A stretch of DNA of 64,000 nucleotides from Trema orientale (GCA_002914845.1 JXTC01000053.1:1260398-1324397); one strand, 5' to 3'. Positions 10,562 through 22,977 are shown, numbered from the stretch's first letter. Notes: generated from the sequence alone by a model not told the origin. Made by a program: numbers and translations.

Positions 10562-12195
10562 AAAATAGTATTAGTTTTCCTTAAATTAGGGTTAAGTTCG
10601 ACTCCTATTTAAAGGAGATAGCCTTGTATATTTTTCACAGCTTAGTTATCAATAATATTGTGAGTTATTCGTGTTCTCTTTCATTCTTGAGAAGATTCTT
10701 GAACTTATCAAGTTAATTCTTGTGGTGTTCAAGACAACCGGACTTATCCCATTGATTCTTAAGTAGTTCTTGAGGATTCTTGGTATGGCATCTTTAATCT
10801 ATCGTAGTTCTTGGTTCGTATCTTGCTGGGTATAGGATCAAGACTCAACATTCTTGCGACTTGGTGATCTTGGGTTCGAATTTCATAGTTGGTGCTAGGT
10901 TTCGTTACGACTGTTGGCGGGGTTCATATCACCTACACCACTTATCACGCGCCACTGTGCCAACTTGTGTCTAGAGCTCGATTTTGATGGGCCAGATTGA
11001 TCCTTTTGAGCATCCAGTGGCTGAGATTTGATCTAACTTAAGTATGCTAGAGCTAACTTGGAGAAAATCCTATTTTAAGGGTGGATGCACATAATTCTAA
11101 GCAAACTTTGAAGAGAGAAAGAGCTCAAAGACTCCATTTATGGAGCTCCACCCAAAAACACTAAAAATAGCTTTTGTAAATAAATAAATTTTCTATTAAT
11201 ATATACATTTCTAGTTTTAGTTTCTTATTTAGATTTTTATTTTAGCTTTTATTTAGTGATTAGTATAATTGAGAGCAAATCTTGAGAGAGAAATCAAGAG
11301 AGCAAAAGGCTATTTTAGAAGAGGAGGCTTCCGAACCTTGAAAAACATATCAAAGCTCTTCCAAAAGGAGAAATCTATACACATCTAGTTTTATTCCTCA
11401 AATTTTCTCCTTCTACTTTTGTAAACTTGATTTTATTTGAATAGATTGCTATTTGTTCTCAATCTATATTATAAGCTAATTTTCTTTTTGTTAGTTTTAC
11501 TATGTGAACCAACCTAGTATCTTATTTATGTTTATCTCTCTTTTTGATAGCTAATTGTTCATTTGATTGGTTTCTATTTCTCATACTTAATGATTCTTGT
11601 TGCTTGATTACCAAGTTTCACGATTTTTGAAAACATGTGATGAAATGAAAAAGAAGTTACGTGTTTAGCCATAGAAAGAGAGATATACATCTAGATACGA
11701 TAGAAATATACCTATTTAATGTCTACAACCATTGTGGGTGTTTGAACCTAATGATTTCATCTAAGTTTAGCCCTCATCAGAATATAGTTGGTTGGGTTAG
11801 ATAGAGATTATTACTAGACGATGGAAGAAACTTACTATTAAATTAGCTCACCTAGTTGATAATCAATTAATTAAATTAATTAGAGGAAAAGGAAAATATC
11901 AAGATAAGAGAGGGGTTAGGGAACTAGTATACCTATGCATTTCTTTTCTTGCATTTTCTTTTATATCTTTTGCATTGTATTTTCATTTCTTTTACTTGTT
12001 TTTAATTTGTTTGAATAAAGTTAGAATTGATATAATTTTAGTACTTAGCTTAGAGTAGTATTCAATTCTCGTGGGTTCGATATTCAACTTACTAAATCTA
12101 TATTACTTGTGACCATGTGCACTTGTACGGGTGTGTGTCAGTAAATTAAATTACTTAATTTTATACTTGCACATACTAATAAATTAGCAAATTTT

Positions 12196-12213
12196 TGGCG
12201 TCGTTGCTAGGGA
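12196..12213 (+). other. Primer-binding site, Asp-tRNA type
   Basis: TGGCGTCGTTGCTAGGGA differs at two positions from TGGCGCCGTTGCCGGGGA-type primer sites common in Athila/Tat gypsy elements, which pair with the 3' end of tRNA-Asp. It starts six bases after the end of the 5' LTR. Confidence 0.75.
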
Positions 12214-14634
12214 TTGAAATGCTATTTCTTTATTAATATTAATACCAATTAATTCTAATTTTATTTCAAAGTTTTACATTTTTTCAGTTACTTTTTGTTT
12301 GTGACGGTCATTATGCTAGCTAAAGCAAAACTTTACTAAGACCTCACAACCTTTTACAAGATGGCTTGGAACCTCTACATATGGCTTGAGGAAGATTCAA
12401 GATGATGCTTAGTAGAGAACCCGGCCAGGAAATGCCCAAGTGGTACCAACTCTAAGTGTTTATGAAATTTCTGAATCCTACAAATAGGAGTTAGGTTAAA
12501 GATAGATATGGCTTCCCAACTTGTGAAGAGAGACCCGAAGACAAAGCCTATCAAATGATGGATAATATGGCAAAGTTGGATTGGAAATGTTTTTATTTTA
12601 AAGAGTCTTCTAGAGAAATTGAAGAAGAAGAGCCATAAGACATATTGGTGGATGAGAAAACCCTAGAGACTAATAATTTGGCTGCATCATTGGTCTATAC
12701 AAGTATACCACCAACTGAGTCTTGTTTGCCATTAGAGCCGCCATCACAATACTACATTCTCTACTAGCTTGAATCAAAGATAAAGTTTTCCTTTGAAGTC
12801 AATCATTTGAAATCAAGCCATTGTGGATTTATGAGAGACCATTTTCCACACCGGTCAAGCTTGAGGACCATTACAACAAAGACCCATATGTGGTACTGTA
12901 TGCCACACTTTATGGGTGACAACCGCATTTTAATGAGCATTCACTTGAGTCAAGCCAAAGATTATAACTCAAGTACTTCTTCGGAGGCAACCAAGTGTTT
13001 AACTTTTCATGTTCGTGTCATGAGCAATCCAAAGAGTTGGTGCCACATCAAGAAAATCGAGCTTTATGGCTAAATACCAATAAGAAGAGTATTCCTAACA
13101 TTTTCTTTGTTCTTTAATTTATCATAATTTGCATGCTAAGTTTGGAGGGGAGGGGGGGATAAACCTTGTTGGATTGTCTCTTTGTGTCTTTGTTTATTTG
13201 TGTAGTTGTTTTTGTTTTTGTTTGTTTGTTAGTTCTTAGGCTTATCACTGTGTTTGTATCTTTGTGAATAATTTAGAGGTATTTTGCACTTTCTTGGAGA
13301 TTTCTTATGATCTGATGATGATGACTATGATTAAATTTGCTTACAACTTATGGAAAAATATGGATATTGGCTTTGTTTAGTGAATAAATCCTGTGTTAGT
13401 CCCATTTGAATTGTGAAATTCTATAAATTAAGTATAATACCTTGGTCTTTGAATTATATGTGAATTTAAAGAATACTTATGTGAATATGCCATTGTGATA
13501 ATATCACAAGTATTAAAATTTGCTTGATAATCTATTGAGATGAAATCCTAGATTGCATTTTACCAAGAAGAGGATTTAGGCGTTGTTTGGACCAATTGAG
13601 CCTCTCTAGCCAATCTTGATACATCTTATCCATAGTACACCCACTTTGAGCCTTATGATTCCTTTCTTTGTCAACCATGCATATTAGTCTAGTCGAAATA
13701 ATATCCTTCAACCCTTGCCCCTTGAGTATATTGATCATTTTTAGAGAATAATTTGGAGCTATATATCAATTTGGGAGGATAGGTAGAGTGAGAAAGTTTA
13801 TTACTTTTGAGTTGAAGTTCTTTTGTTCTTGTATTTTGCTTTTCTACTATGTAAAGTTTTTTTTTTTTTAAAAAAGGTGAAATAAAAGAAAGAAAAAGTG
13901 AAAAAAATGAGTGCACCCTTATTCATGAAAGAAAGAAACAAGTTTGGGGGTGCAATTCAATAAAAAAAGTTGAAAATTGAGTTGTACCTTATTCATTAAA
14001 GAAGAAACAAGTTTGGGGGTGCAACTCAACAAAAAAGAAAGAGAATAAGTGTTGGTTAGTATGGTTGATAGAAGAAAATCAAAGTTGAATGAAAGTGGAG
14101 TGTTACTTGATTTTGAAAGTTGGTGTGATGTAAAGTGTAAAGTATAGCTGAATGTAGGTCCTAGTCTAGTATGCTTAAGGATGAATCGAGCCTACTCTTA
14201 TCCAAAATAACCAACCTTCACCTAAGCTCACATTATAAGCTTAATGAAGACCTTTTGATCTTGGATATTGTGTTAATCTATATTAGTGGGGATGGATTTG
14301 AAAAGCAAACCTATGGTACTTGATTCATGACTTTGAAATTCTATACTTAATACATGTTTGCATAAACTTATCCATATAGCACACAATGATAGGTGAAATT
14401 GCATTTATACACATACCCACACACGGAAAATTCAATATGGAATGAGACATACTTCTTGAATTATTTTTAATGCTTAGCTAGTGTTCATACTCTTCCTTGA
14501 GTTATGTTTCTTATGCGATCTTTGAGGAATCCTTTGGAAATCACCATTTATAGTACAATTGCCTCTTGTTTGTTTTTTCATGTGTTTTAGTTCTTCTATT
14601 GCTCAAGGACAATCAAAATCTTAAGTTTTGAGTA
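12214..14634 (+). other. Internal region of the LARD-like element
   Basis: The region is mostly non-coding. A weak gag-like remnant may lie at 12530-13075, where a frame at 12807-13073 ends after a Ser/Thr-rich stretch, but I cannot assign a domain. Purine-rich tracts occur at 13140-13160 (GGAGGGGAGGGGGGG). At 13915-14040 there is a two-copy direct repeat containing AACAAGTTTGGGGGTGCAA. The sequence just before the 3' LTR (AATCTTAAGTTTTGAGTA) is a weak polypurine tract. Confidence 0.5.
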
Positions 14635-16675
14635 TGATAACTCTGTGAAAATAGAGTTATCTAGTGCTTATTTGTCTTTGATTGCTACTATGTTCGCTTT
14701 GTTTTCTTTGTGTTATTTTGATATTTTCTTTATGTTTTAGTTTAGGTTAATAAGGAAATCAAATTGGAAGTCATTTAGACGAAAACGACTGAAAAATGGA
14801 GTTGGAACAGAGCCAGTGGCACAGCCGTGCCTCTATACAGTAACCCGGGCACAGGGGTGCTGGCTACACCTCCCTTGTTGCCCAGCTGCGCCCTTGCACC
14901 ACTTGTCCCATGCTGCTGCACTAGTTTGCATCCAGAACTCGATTTTGATGGCCCAAATTGATCTTTTTGAGCATCAAATGGCTGAGATTTGGCCTATAGT
15001 TAAGTGTGCTAGAGCTAGCTTGGAGAAAACCCTATTTTAAGGGTGGAGGCACACAATTCTAACCAGATTTTGAAGAGAGAAAGAGCTCCAACACTCCATT
15101 TTTGGAGCTTCACCCAAAAACACCAAAAATAGCTTTTGTAAATAAATAAACTGTATATTAATAAATATATTTCTAGTTTTAGTTTCTTGTTTACATTTCT
15201 ATCCTAGCTTTTATTTAGTGATTAGTATAGTTGAGATTAAATCCCGAGAGAGAAATTAAGAGGGCAAAAGACTATCTTTGGAAGAGGAGGCTTCCCAACC
15301 TTGAAGAATATATCAAAGCCCTTCCAAAAGGAAAAATCTACACCCATCTAGTACTATTCCTCAAATTTTTTCCTTCTACTTTTGTTTAATCTTGATTTTA
15401 ATTGAATGGATTCTATTTGTTCTCAATCTTTATTATGAGCTAATTTTGTTTTTGTCTAGTTTTATTATGTGAACCAGCCTATTATCTTGTTTATATTTAT
15501 CTCTCTTTAATATCCAATTGTCCATTTGATTGCTTTTTATTTCTCATGCTTAATGCTTCTTATTACTTAATCACTGTTAGTTGGAATGTGCAACTATAAA
15601 TTATACTCACATATTCTCGTAAGTGCATACGGTCACAAGTAATATAGAATTAGGAGTTAGAGTGTCGAAAAATTGATCCTTGGATCGTCAAAAAATTGAT
15701 CTCGATCGTCAATTATTAACCTAGGACATAGACGATGGTGCCATGATATTATTTTTGATATTGCGGCGCCAAAAGTTCCCGAGAGTTGGCACTGCGGCTT
15801 CCTGGGTGCGCTATTTCTTCATTTAAGCTCTGATTTGCCTTAATTTTTTTATACTACGTCCGAATCGGATTCAACTTTGATCTCAATAGTTTAAAAACCC
15901 CATTTGTGAGACATAAAGTCACCTTAATTTATATCAAACACCCTTATTTCATTCTCCTATATACTCAAACCAGCAAAATACCAAAACAACAAGAAAAACA
16001 ATTGAAACAACTTAAAATAGATAAGAACATAACAAAACTTAAAGCAAAATAGTATTAGATAACTCCATTTTTATGGGCTTAACAATCACCATCTTGTATA
16101 ATTTCTAGAAACATGTAATGAAATGGAAATGAAGTTTTGTGTTTTGCCATAGAAAGAGAGATGTACATCTAGATAGCATATAAATATATCTATTTAATGT
16201 GTATAACCATTATGGGTGTTTGAACCTAATGATTTTATCTAAGTTTAGCCCTCATAGGAATATAGCGGGTTGGGTTAGATGGATATTATTGCCTGATGAC
16301 AGAAGAAGCTTACGATTAAATTAGCTCACCCAGTTAATAATCAATTGGTTAAACTAATTAAAGGAAAAGTGAGATATGAAGACAAGAGAGGAATTGTGGA
16401 ACTAGTAAACCTAGACATTTCTTTTCTTGCATTTTCTCTTATATTTTTTGCATTTTATTTTCATTTCTATTGTTCAATTTCTTTTTCTTCTTTTTAATTT
16501 GTTTGGATAAAGTTAGAATTGATATAATTTTAGTAAAGCTTAGAGTAGTATTCAATCATCATGAGTTCGGCACTCAACTTACTAAATCTATAATACTTGT
16601 GACCGTGTGCACTTGCAAGAGTACGTGTGAGTAAATTAAATTAGTTAATGTTACACTGTACATACTAATAAATCA
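14635..16675 (+). repeat. 3' LTR of the LARD-like gypsy element
   Basis: It starts TGATAACTCTGTG and ends AATAAATCA. It matches the 5' LTR throughout, apart from the 510-bp solo LTR inside it. The region 14816-15040 can be read as an open frame but is ordinary LTR sequence. Confidence 0.82.
15575..16084 (-). mobile_element. 510-bp solo LTR in reverse (TSD ATCAC)
   Basis: The ends are TGTTAGTTGG and GGGCTTAACA. ATCAC flanks it at 15570-15574 and 16085-16089. On the minus strand it begins TGTTAAGCCCATAAAAATGG and runs to a TTACTTGTGACCGTATGCAC region. Both parts resemble the start and end of the host LTR, so it is a diverged, internally shortened relative. It breaks the 3' LTR exactly where that LTR departs from the 5' LTR. 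Confidence 0.85.
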
Positions 16676-17295
16676 ATATCTAGCTTTGGGCCGCGCTAAG
16701 GCTTCTCAGCCCATTTTTATATATATATATTTTTATTAATTTAGAAAAAAGGTTGTTGTTTTCAAAAATATTTTCAGAAAATAATTTTTTTTTCCAGTTA
16801 ATAAAAAAAATAGATATTTATACTTTGGTTTAAATATGTGTTTTATGCAATTTCTTAGGTGACATTATTGTATATTAATTATTTGCAATATATTCATTAT
16901 GCATATGTGCAATATTTTTTTTTTTTTTTTTGTAAATTGAAATGCATATATATATTTGAATGGTATTTTTCATGGTATAATTAGTTGCTTCTTGTTTTAT
17001 ATAGCACTATTTGAAATTACCATTTTGAAGCATGTTTAGATGTGATGTTTTTAATTATTTTGTATTATGGTTAATTAATTTAATTATAATTACATACTTA
17101 TTATTGCCATAATTATGTAATATGTATGTCATAAATATGTTAACAATGCCATATTTTAGTGAGAGTATAGTGGTAGAATTAATTATTCTCCTACATATAT
17201 TTTGCGCAAAGTTTCGATTTACTCTTAGTAATAAGCCTAGAAATAGGAGATAAGGTGTGCTAAATTATCTGTTTATATTTTATGTATATGAGTAG
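16676..17295. other. AT-rich leader before the Copia gag remnant
   Basis: This is AT-rich sequence with TA repeats and T runs. It is probably the leader of the Copia element that follows, but I find neither an LTR boundary nor a primer site. Confidence 0.35.
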
Positions 17296-17795
17296 ATGGC
17301 TTCTAAGAGCATAGTGACTGAGCGTAGTGAGAACATTAGAGCTTTTAAAGACTTGTTTGCCATCTTAAGCTTGAAGCTGAGCGCATATAAGCTGCCAAAT
17401 CGAGTAAAGACTCAAATTCTAGGAGCACCTATGTGGCAAATAACCAGCACTGGCCTAGAGGGGCCAAGCGAAAGAATCAAGCTCCTAAGCACGACTATGG
17501 TAATGGACCTGCATCTAAGAAGGCAAAGACCACCCGACACAAGAGAGGCAATCACGGTGGAAAGGGTAAGAAGGGCAGATACTTCAACTGTGATAGAGAG
17601 AGACACTTCACTCATAATTGCACTAATCTGAAAAAGGTACTCCCTGGCTTTTATTATTGTAATATTTATGTTACAAGTCATATTATGGTTGCTCATTTAT
17701 ATTCTCATTGGATTGTTGATTTAGGAGCGACCAAACATATCACGAGGGACAAAGTCGTGCTCGTAGAGTATCGCTGAATTTTAAAGAGCAATCAT
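17296..17795 (+). pseudogene. Copia gag and protease start (piece 1)
   Basis: A short N-terminal gag fragment (17296-17420) is followed in another frame by a basic region and a zinc knuckle-like FNCDRERHFTHNC in which the first Cys is lost. Then comes WIVDLGATKHIT, the protease active-site block, where the expected DSG reads DLG. Most of gag between these parts is missing. The piece stops at the ATCAT duplication of the solo LTR and continues after it. Confidence 0.8.
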
Positions 17796-20682
17796 TGTGA
17801 TGCCCAAGATTCTCACATGCATAATAAGCCAATAATAAATATGTTCATATTGCATAATAGACATATCATAAAACTAGAGTCAATTTCATGGTAAATTGCT
17901 TAAGCTGACTGTTAAATGCTTTCGATATGTATTATTGCACCAATATTTGTCGAAATGCTCCTATGCAGCGTAAGGGCTCAGTACCCTTAAAAAGAGAGCT
18001 TGGTGTGTGAGAAGAACAAATAATACATTCATGAATACTAATACTATATGCACATGCATTAAAATCATATTTGTTGATAAGTTGGTCAAATAGTAGTTTT
18101 TCGGTAAAATGCATTTTTCACACTTTTCAGAGTTAAATTCACTGTGCGTTTAACACGTCTAATAGCTTTAATTTAATGTTTAGGACTCATTTATAGAATT
18201 TTATTTCTCGGCCCTAGGTAAGCACGAGGTGGCAGTCACTGTACTGAATTGGGGTTTAGTTGCACTAAGCTAGCTTAGATTCAGCTTAATCGCGTAATGT
18301 CATCTTTGTGCACTCTAGTAATTAGGCATTGATACTTTGTTTACATTATTAATTGGAGTCTAATTGACTTATTTTTATGTTTAATGATTGGTTATGGGGC
18401 TAAGTTCCACCAAATTACAATAAGATTGGCCATATAGGATCATAAGTCAAAGTATGACTAGATTTCACTTTCTAAGCTAGGATTCACCAACTTCGGCTAG
18501 ACTTGGGGGCATAGGGTTGTCCAGCAATGTGGTGACTATGCTAAGGGTGTTTTAGAGCTTGACACATGGAAAGTATTGAGCAAAATACCTAAAATACCCC
18601 TTAGAACTTAAGTTATGCCATTTCTTAGTCATTAAGTATCACTTTTGGACCAAATCTGGTCATTCTCTTCTCCTTTCTCTCCAGCCACGACCTGAAACTA
18701 TCCCACCCATTTTTAGACTTCTCTCAGATCCTCTTATCCATATCCAACAGTTTCCAAGTGGTAGAACTCAATTTGGAGCTCTAGAAAACAAGATAGATCC
18801 AAACTAGTCAAGGTAACTCAACTAGTTCTTCTTCCTAGGTTTTGTTTTCCTATTTCAATTCTCCACTTGATACTACTTAAATAATAATTCTTCTAGGTTC
18901 TCTTAAGTCCTAAGATCAATCTCAAAGCTTTGGAAATCTGTTTTATGGAAGTAGAAGGCAAGAGCTTCAACAAAAGTTCAAACTAGTCAAGGTGAGCTTT
19001 TTATGGAATTTGGAATTGGTAATTTATTTCTTTTGCTTTAGCTCTAAAATTAAAACTTTTATTTGATGAATAGAGGTCCTAGGAAACCTTATACATTTCT
19101 GGAAGGAAAGAATTTAAGTGAGGATTAAAGTTAGACTCAAAATCCTAAAGTGTGCTAGTTATGGATTTAAGTATTTTCATGTGTGATAGATTATGTTTTT
19201 CTATTTGTAATCTGATTTTTCTAAACTTGAAATGTATATTTTATGGATCTTGTTACTTATTTCACTCATTTGGTTGCTGGTTATGATGACACATAATTGT
19301 AAAATTGATTTTAAACTTTGTCCAAATTGAAAGGAATTCAAGTACACTTAGGTTGCTCTAAATGATCCTCTTTGAGTTGTATATGTGGGAATTGGATTGT
19401 CGATTGTTATTACAGGTCTTAAACCATGATTGTAATCATGTGGGGATGTCCTAAAAATAGGGGAGGTGCTGTCCAAATATTTTTAAAACCAAATGGCACC
19501 ATTTAGAAGCAAACGAACTAGTTTTTATGAAAGTAGGTGACATTTTGGTTCCTTTTGTAGTTAGGTTTCTTGATTTTGTGATGGTTGTTATTTCAGTCTT
19601 GTGGTTGCTTTCTTTAAGCATTTTACATTGTAATGATCATCTTAGCAATAAATTTGACATCAGGTCTTCCACACACCTTGCCACAGAGGATATTGACCCT
19701 TTCCACTTTCTTTTCTGCCAGACACAAGGTAAGTAAAGATTTGTTTTAACTACGTCACAAGAACAGTAGTAGATACAAGGTGTTTTCCAACATGCTTATG
19801 TGTATTATTTCAATTGTATATTATTTATATGACTATTATTTTGTTCATAAAAGACATAAGCATGACATGATCATTTAAGCATGATTTTCAAAGAAGTGAA
19901 GTTTTCCACACATTGGATTTAAAGTAGTACCATTGTACTGATTTTACGAGATATATTTTACGTACAGTGTTTAGTCTGTCTGCATTGGGTAAGTACGGTT
20001 TGCACAGGCATCGTTCCCGCATAGGTGGGCACGGCTTACCGACTGCCAGGACTGAGCATTGTACTATGAGATTAGGTGCATTACTTAGTTAGTCTGCATT
20101 GGATAGGTATGGTTCACACTGGCCATGTGTTTCCTTTCCGCATAGGTGGGCACGGCCTACCGACTGTCGCGATTTTGTAGTGTACTCAAGGACCCTATAA
20201 AGAAACGTTTTCTAAGAAAAGTGCATTAAAATAAAAAGTTATGAAAGAAAGAGTACAATAGGAATTTCAATAAAGTTTATGCATGAAACACGTTCATGAG
20301 CATGCATGATCTTTACTTACTGAGCATTAGCTCATTTAGTTCCTGTGATGCAGGTGTTGGCTAGCATGCTTTCTTGTTGCTATGATCATACAAATGTAGA
20401 CGAGCTTGACTTGTGGGCAGTGTTTTTTTTTTCGTATTTTGTTATTCTGGTGTGTTGTAAATAATACTGCTGATGGCAAGATAAAATGATAAGGAGTTTT
20501 TTTTGTTGTACGTTTTGTAAAGAGACTTTTAGCAAGTAATGCCTCGCAGTTGTTTTGTCTAAAAATTTTAGAAAGTTCAAATTTGCCCACCTTTTTATAA
20601 TACTAAAGATATGGTTTAAGAAAGAGTAATACTTCCTAGTTTGGCTGTATATGACAATATAGTTAAGCTAAGAAGCGTTACA
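17796..20682 (+). mobile_element. Solo LTR, Tekay/Del-like gypsy (TSD ATCAT)
   Basis: A 2887-bp LTR beginning TGTGATGCCCAAGATTCTCA and ending AAGCGTTACA. ATCAT occurs at 17791-17795 and 20683-20687. It belongs with the copies at 29412, 38781 and the reversed one at 6502-9519. It contains short internal repeats (CATAGGTGGGCACGG at about 20020 and 20140). No gene is inside it; the several open frames are incidental. Confidence 0.92.
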
Positions 20683-20687
20683 ATCAT

Positions 20688-21236
20688 GGACTCTATATGG
20701 GGAATCGAGCTAGTGTGCAGGTGTTATGCATTGGCACTTACAAGTTGGAATTGTGTGGGGGTTGCACTCTATTACTTCATGACGTTCTTTATGCTCCGGG
20801 AGTTTGGCAAAACCTTTTATTAATTACGTGTTTGCTTAAGTTGGGTTTTACTTTTAATTTTCGTAGTTCTGGTTGTGATATTTATTTGGGAATAATTTTT
20901 ATAGTTGTGGTTTTTTCATGGATCATTTGGATATGTTGGATACAATTTCTTCATATAATAATGATAATCTCGTTTCTTATATGACTATTGTAAATAATAT
21001 TGATTATGTTTTATGGCATGCTAGACTAGACCATACAGGACAAGATATAATGAATAGGTTAGCTAGAGATGGTCTTTTGGGACAACTTATTAAAATTAAC
21101 TTGCTCACTTGCAAACATTGTTTAGCGATAAAGTCAACTAGGAAACCTTTTGCAAAAGCCACACAAGCAATGATTCCTTTGCAGCTTGTATATTCTGACA
21201 TCTATGGACCAATAAATGTGAGGGCAAGGCACTGTG
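20688..21236 (+). pseudogene. Copia protease end to integrase start (piece 2)
   Basis: This continues piece 1: LYMGNRASVQVLCIGTYKLE, then LHDVLYAPGVWQNLL (end of the protease/linker). Next is a GAG-pre-integrase zinc domain (LWHARLDHTGQDIMNRL ... CKHC) and the first integrase residues (QLVYSDIYGP). There are frameshifts at about 20900 and elsewhere. It ends at the CTGTG duplication. Confidence 0.85.
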
Positions 21237-22068
21237 TGATGCAATCAAGGTACGGTTACAAAGGAGCCAATTCAAGTTCCAATTGGATCGATTACAAGAG
21301 CTCGAGCTAAAAGATTCAAGGAGTCTCTAAATGGGCTGATTCAAGGCATTTGGACTGAGATAAATTCTTGGAGGCCCAAGGATGATGTTATACATGGTCC
21401 ACAAGGTTGGATTTCCATTATTCAAGCTTTGGAATAATCTAGAAAAGACTTTCAAAAGAGGATGGCTCAAGGGTGCGTGAATTACAAGCTAGTTTTCTAA
21501 TTTGGGTAACTTACTCGATTTTGACTCATCAAGGAGAATGGCTGGTAGAAATTAAATAAATTATCTTTCTTATATATTTATTAAGTTTTATTATTGAGTT
21601 ATAAGGCTTGCATGCCAATTAAGATACTTTCCTTTTTTATTGTGAAGTAGGCGTGTTTAGGGTAACTGTAGTAAATCAATTCTCAGAATTGAATTAGATT
21701 ATTTTAGTTTCCTTTTCTTATTTTAGGAAGTTTTTTAGGGGATTTCTAGCAGCCAATTTCGTGGCTTAAGGCCTATACATTATACACCTTTCATTCAATA
21801 AGAGAAGATTACAATTCATTAAAATTGAGAGCAATTTCTCTTTGGTTCTTTGGGAGCTTATTTGAACTTATCAGATTTCTCTGTGGCATTCATCCCTTGA
21901 CTTATCAATCGAGTTTTTCATCTTTGATTGTGGCGTCTTCCCTTATACCAAGGTTCACATCTCTTTATAGGTGTTAGGTCGAGGTTTCCCATCCGAATCT
22001 GATTGTAGAATGGTCCTAGGCATCATCCTTGTTTCGGGTTTCGTCACAAGTTGGCGAGGTTCGTATCA
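21237..22068 (+). repeat. 5' LTR of the deleted gypsy element
   Basis: 832 bp, TGATGCAATCAAGG to GGTTCGTATCA. Like its partner it contains a coding stretch at 21250-21436 ending in WISIIQALE and a stop. Confidence 0.92.
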
Positions 22069-22070
22069 TT

Positions 22071-22083
22071 TGGTATCACGAGC
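22071..22083 (+). other. Primer-binding site, Met-tRNA type
   Basis: TGGTATCACGAGC lies two bases after the 5' LTR and matches the initiator-Met primer site used by many plant gypsy chromoviruses, allowing for a shift near its middle. Confidence 0.75.
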
Positions 22084-22977
22084 CAGATTCTAGTCTCAGG
22101 TTTATTCTATCCTTTATTTTTTTCTTCTAGTCATACTAGTTTATATTTTTTCTTCATTAAATCGCCCAAAAAAAAAAAGTATCCGAACTTACCTGTTCTT
22201 ATCGTAGCCAAATTCAGATTCTTCCTTGATTGCATTGAATCCGAAATCTGTTCCTTGTATCTTTCAGTTAGCCTTTGTATTTTCATTTATTATTTGTGTT
22301 CTCAATTATTAAAAAAAAAAAAAGAGAGAGAGAATCTCGAAATAAAAAAAAAAAAAAAAGAAGAAGAGAAGAGAAGAATCAAGAAATTTCTAGCCAAATT
22401 AGAGGTTTTTGAGTGTGCCTCAGTAAAACAGTCGTAACTTTTGATCCGGTTATCGAAACGCCGCGTATTATATACCAAATCGAAGCTTATTTCGAGCTCT
22501 ATGACTTCGAACATACTATGTTCTGTTCACCCCAGTTTTCGAGCCCAAAATCCATCATTTTCATCACTTTATGAGCCTTCAAAGTTTTGTGTGTATTTTT
22601 CTCTTGTTTCTTTGTTTCGTGTAGTCCTTAAAAGTTTTGCTTACGACTTTGAACCTAGGGTCTTCTTTTTTTTTTTAATTGTCAATTTCCAAAAACTTTT
22701 GCTTCCAGATTGCTACATTACAATTCGAATTTGATTGGTGAGTTTTGGTGTGGACTATTGCAAAGAAATTCTGCTATTTGTTTGAACTAGTTTGATAAGA
22801 ACTTTTGAGAAATTACGAGTGGAAAAAGGCAAGAGTGGTGAGCACATAAGAGGGTAAAAGCCAATCTAATAAAGAGTGAAACACGAGTGAAATTGAGTGA
22901 TTCATTATTCGAGTGAAACACGTGAGAGAGTGTGTGAGGTCCTTTCTTTTTCTAACTTTGTTTTGCAGCAAACATGT
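22084..22977 (+). other. Untranslated leader of the deleted gypsy
   Basis: T-rich leader with an A/GA-rich low-complexity patch at 22310-22380. I see no gene, although spurious frames run through it. Confidence 0.6.

Larger units (their letters stand above)
6120..10931 (+). mobile_element. Solo gypsy LTR (TSD CCTAC) carrying a nest
   Basis: It begins TGATGCAAATGAAG and ends GGTTCATATCA. It is flanked by CCTAC at 6115-6119 and 10932-10936. Without the element inside it, about 747 bp remain, similar in layout to the 832-bp LTR at 21237-22068 (same start type, the same ITRxRAKRFKE coding region, the same CATATCA/CGTATCA end). It is therefore a solo LTR of a related family. Confidence 0.85.
5867..12189 (+). 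repeat. 5' LTR of the LARD-like gypsy, split by nests
   Basis: Segments 5867-6119 and 10937-12189 together match the 3' LTR at 14635-16675. The break is explained by the solo LTR at 6120-10931 with a CCTAC duplication. The LTR ends near 12189, a few bases before the primer site. Confidence 0.82.
5867..16675 (+). mobile_element. Non-autonomous Ty3/gypsy element (LARD-like)
   Basis: Two long terminal repeats beginning TGATAACTCTxTGAAAAT enclose about 2.4 kb of mostly non-coding sequence with an Asp-tRNA-type primer site. After subtracting nested elements the LTRs are about 1.51 and 1.53 kb. No protease, reverse transcriptase, RNase H or integrase is visible. The primer site and the GTTTGGGGGTGCAA tracts before the 3' LTR are typical of Athila/Tat-type gypsy relatives. 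The bases flanking the outer ends (GCTAG left, ATATC right) do not match, so the insertion site has decayed or been rearranged. Confidence 0.8.

Noticed and set aside
5862..16680. A target-site duplication for the LARD-like element
   Set aside because: The left flank is GCTAG and the right flank is ATATC. They do not match, so I did not claim one.
17412..17696. Minus-strand open frame across the Copia gag/protease
   Set aside because: It is antisense to a recognised zinc-knuckle and protease region and shows no domain.
22051..22514. Open frames in the gypsy leader
   Set aside because: They are F/S/K-rich translations of T- and A-rich leader sequence next to a primer site, with no domain.
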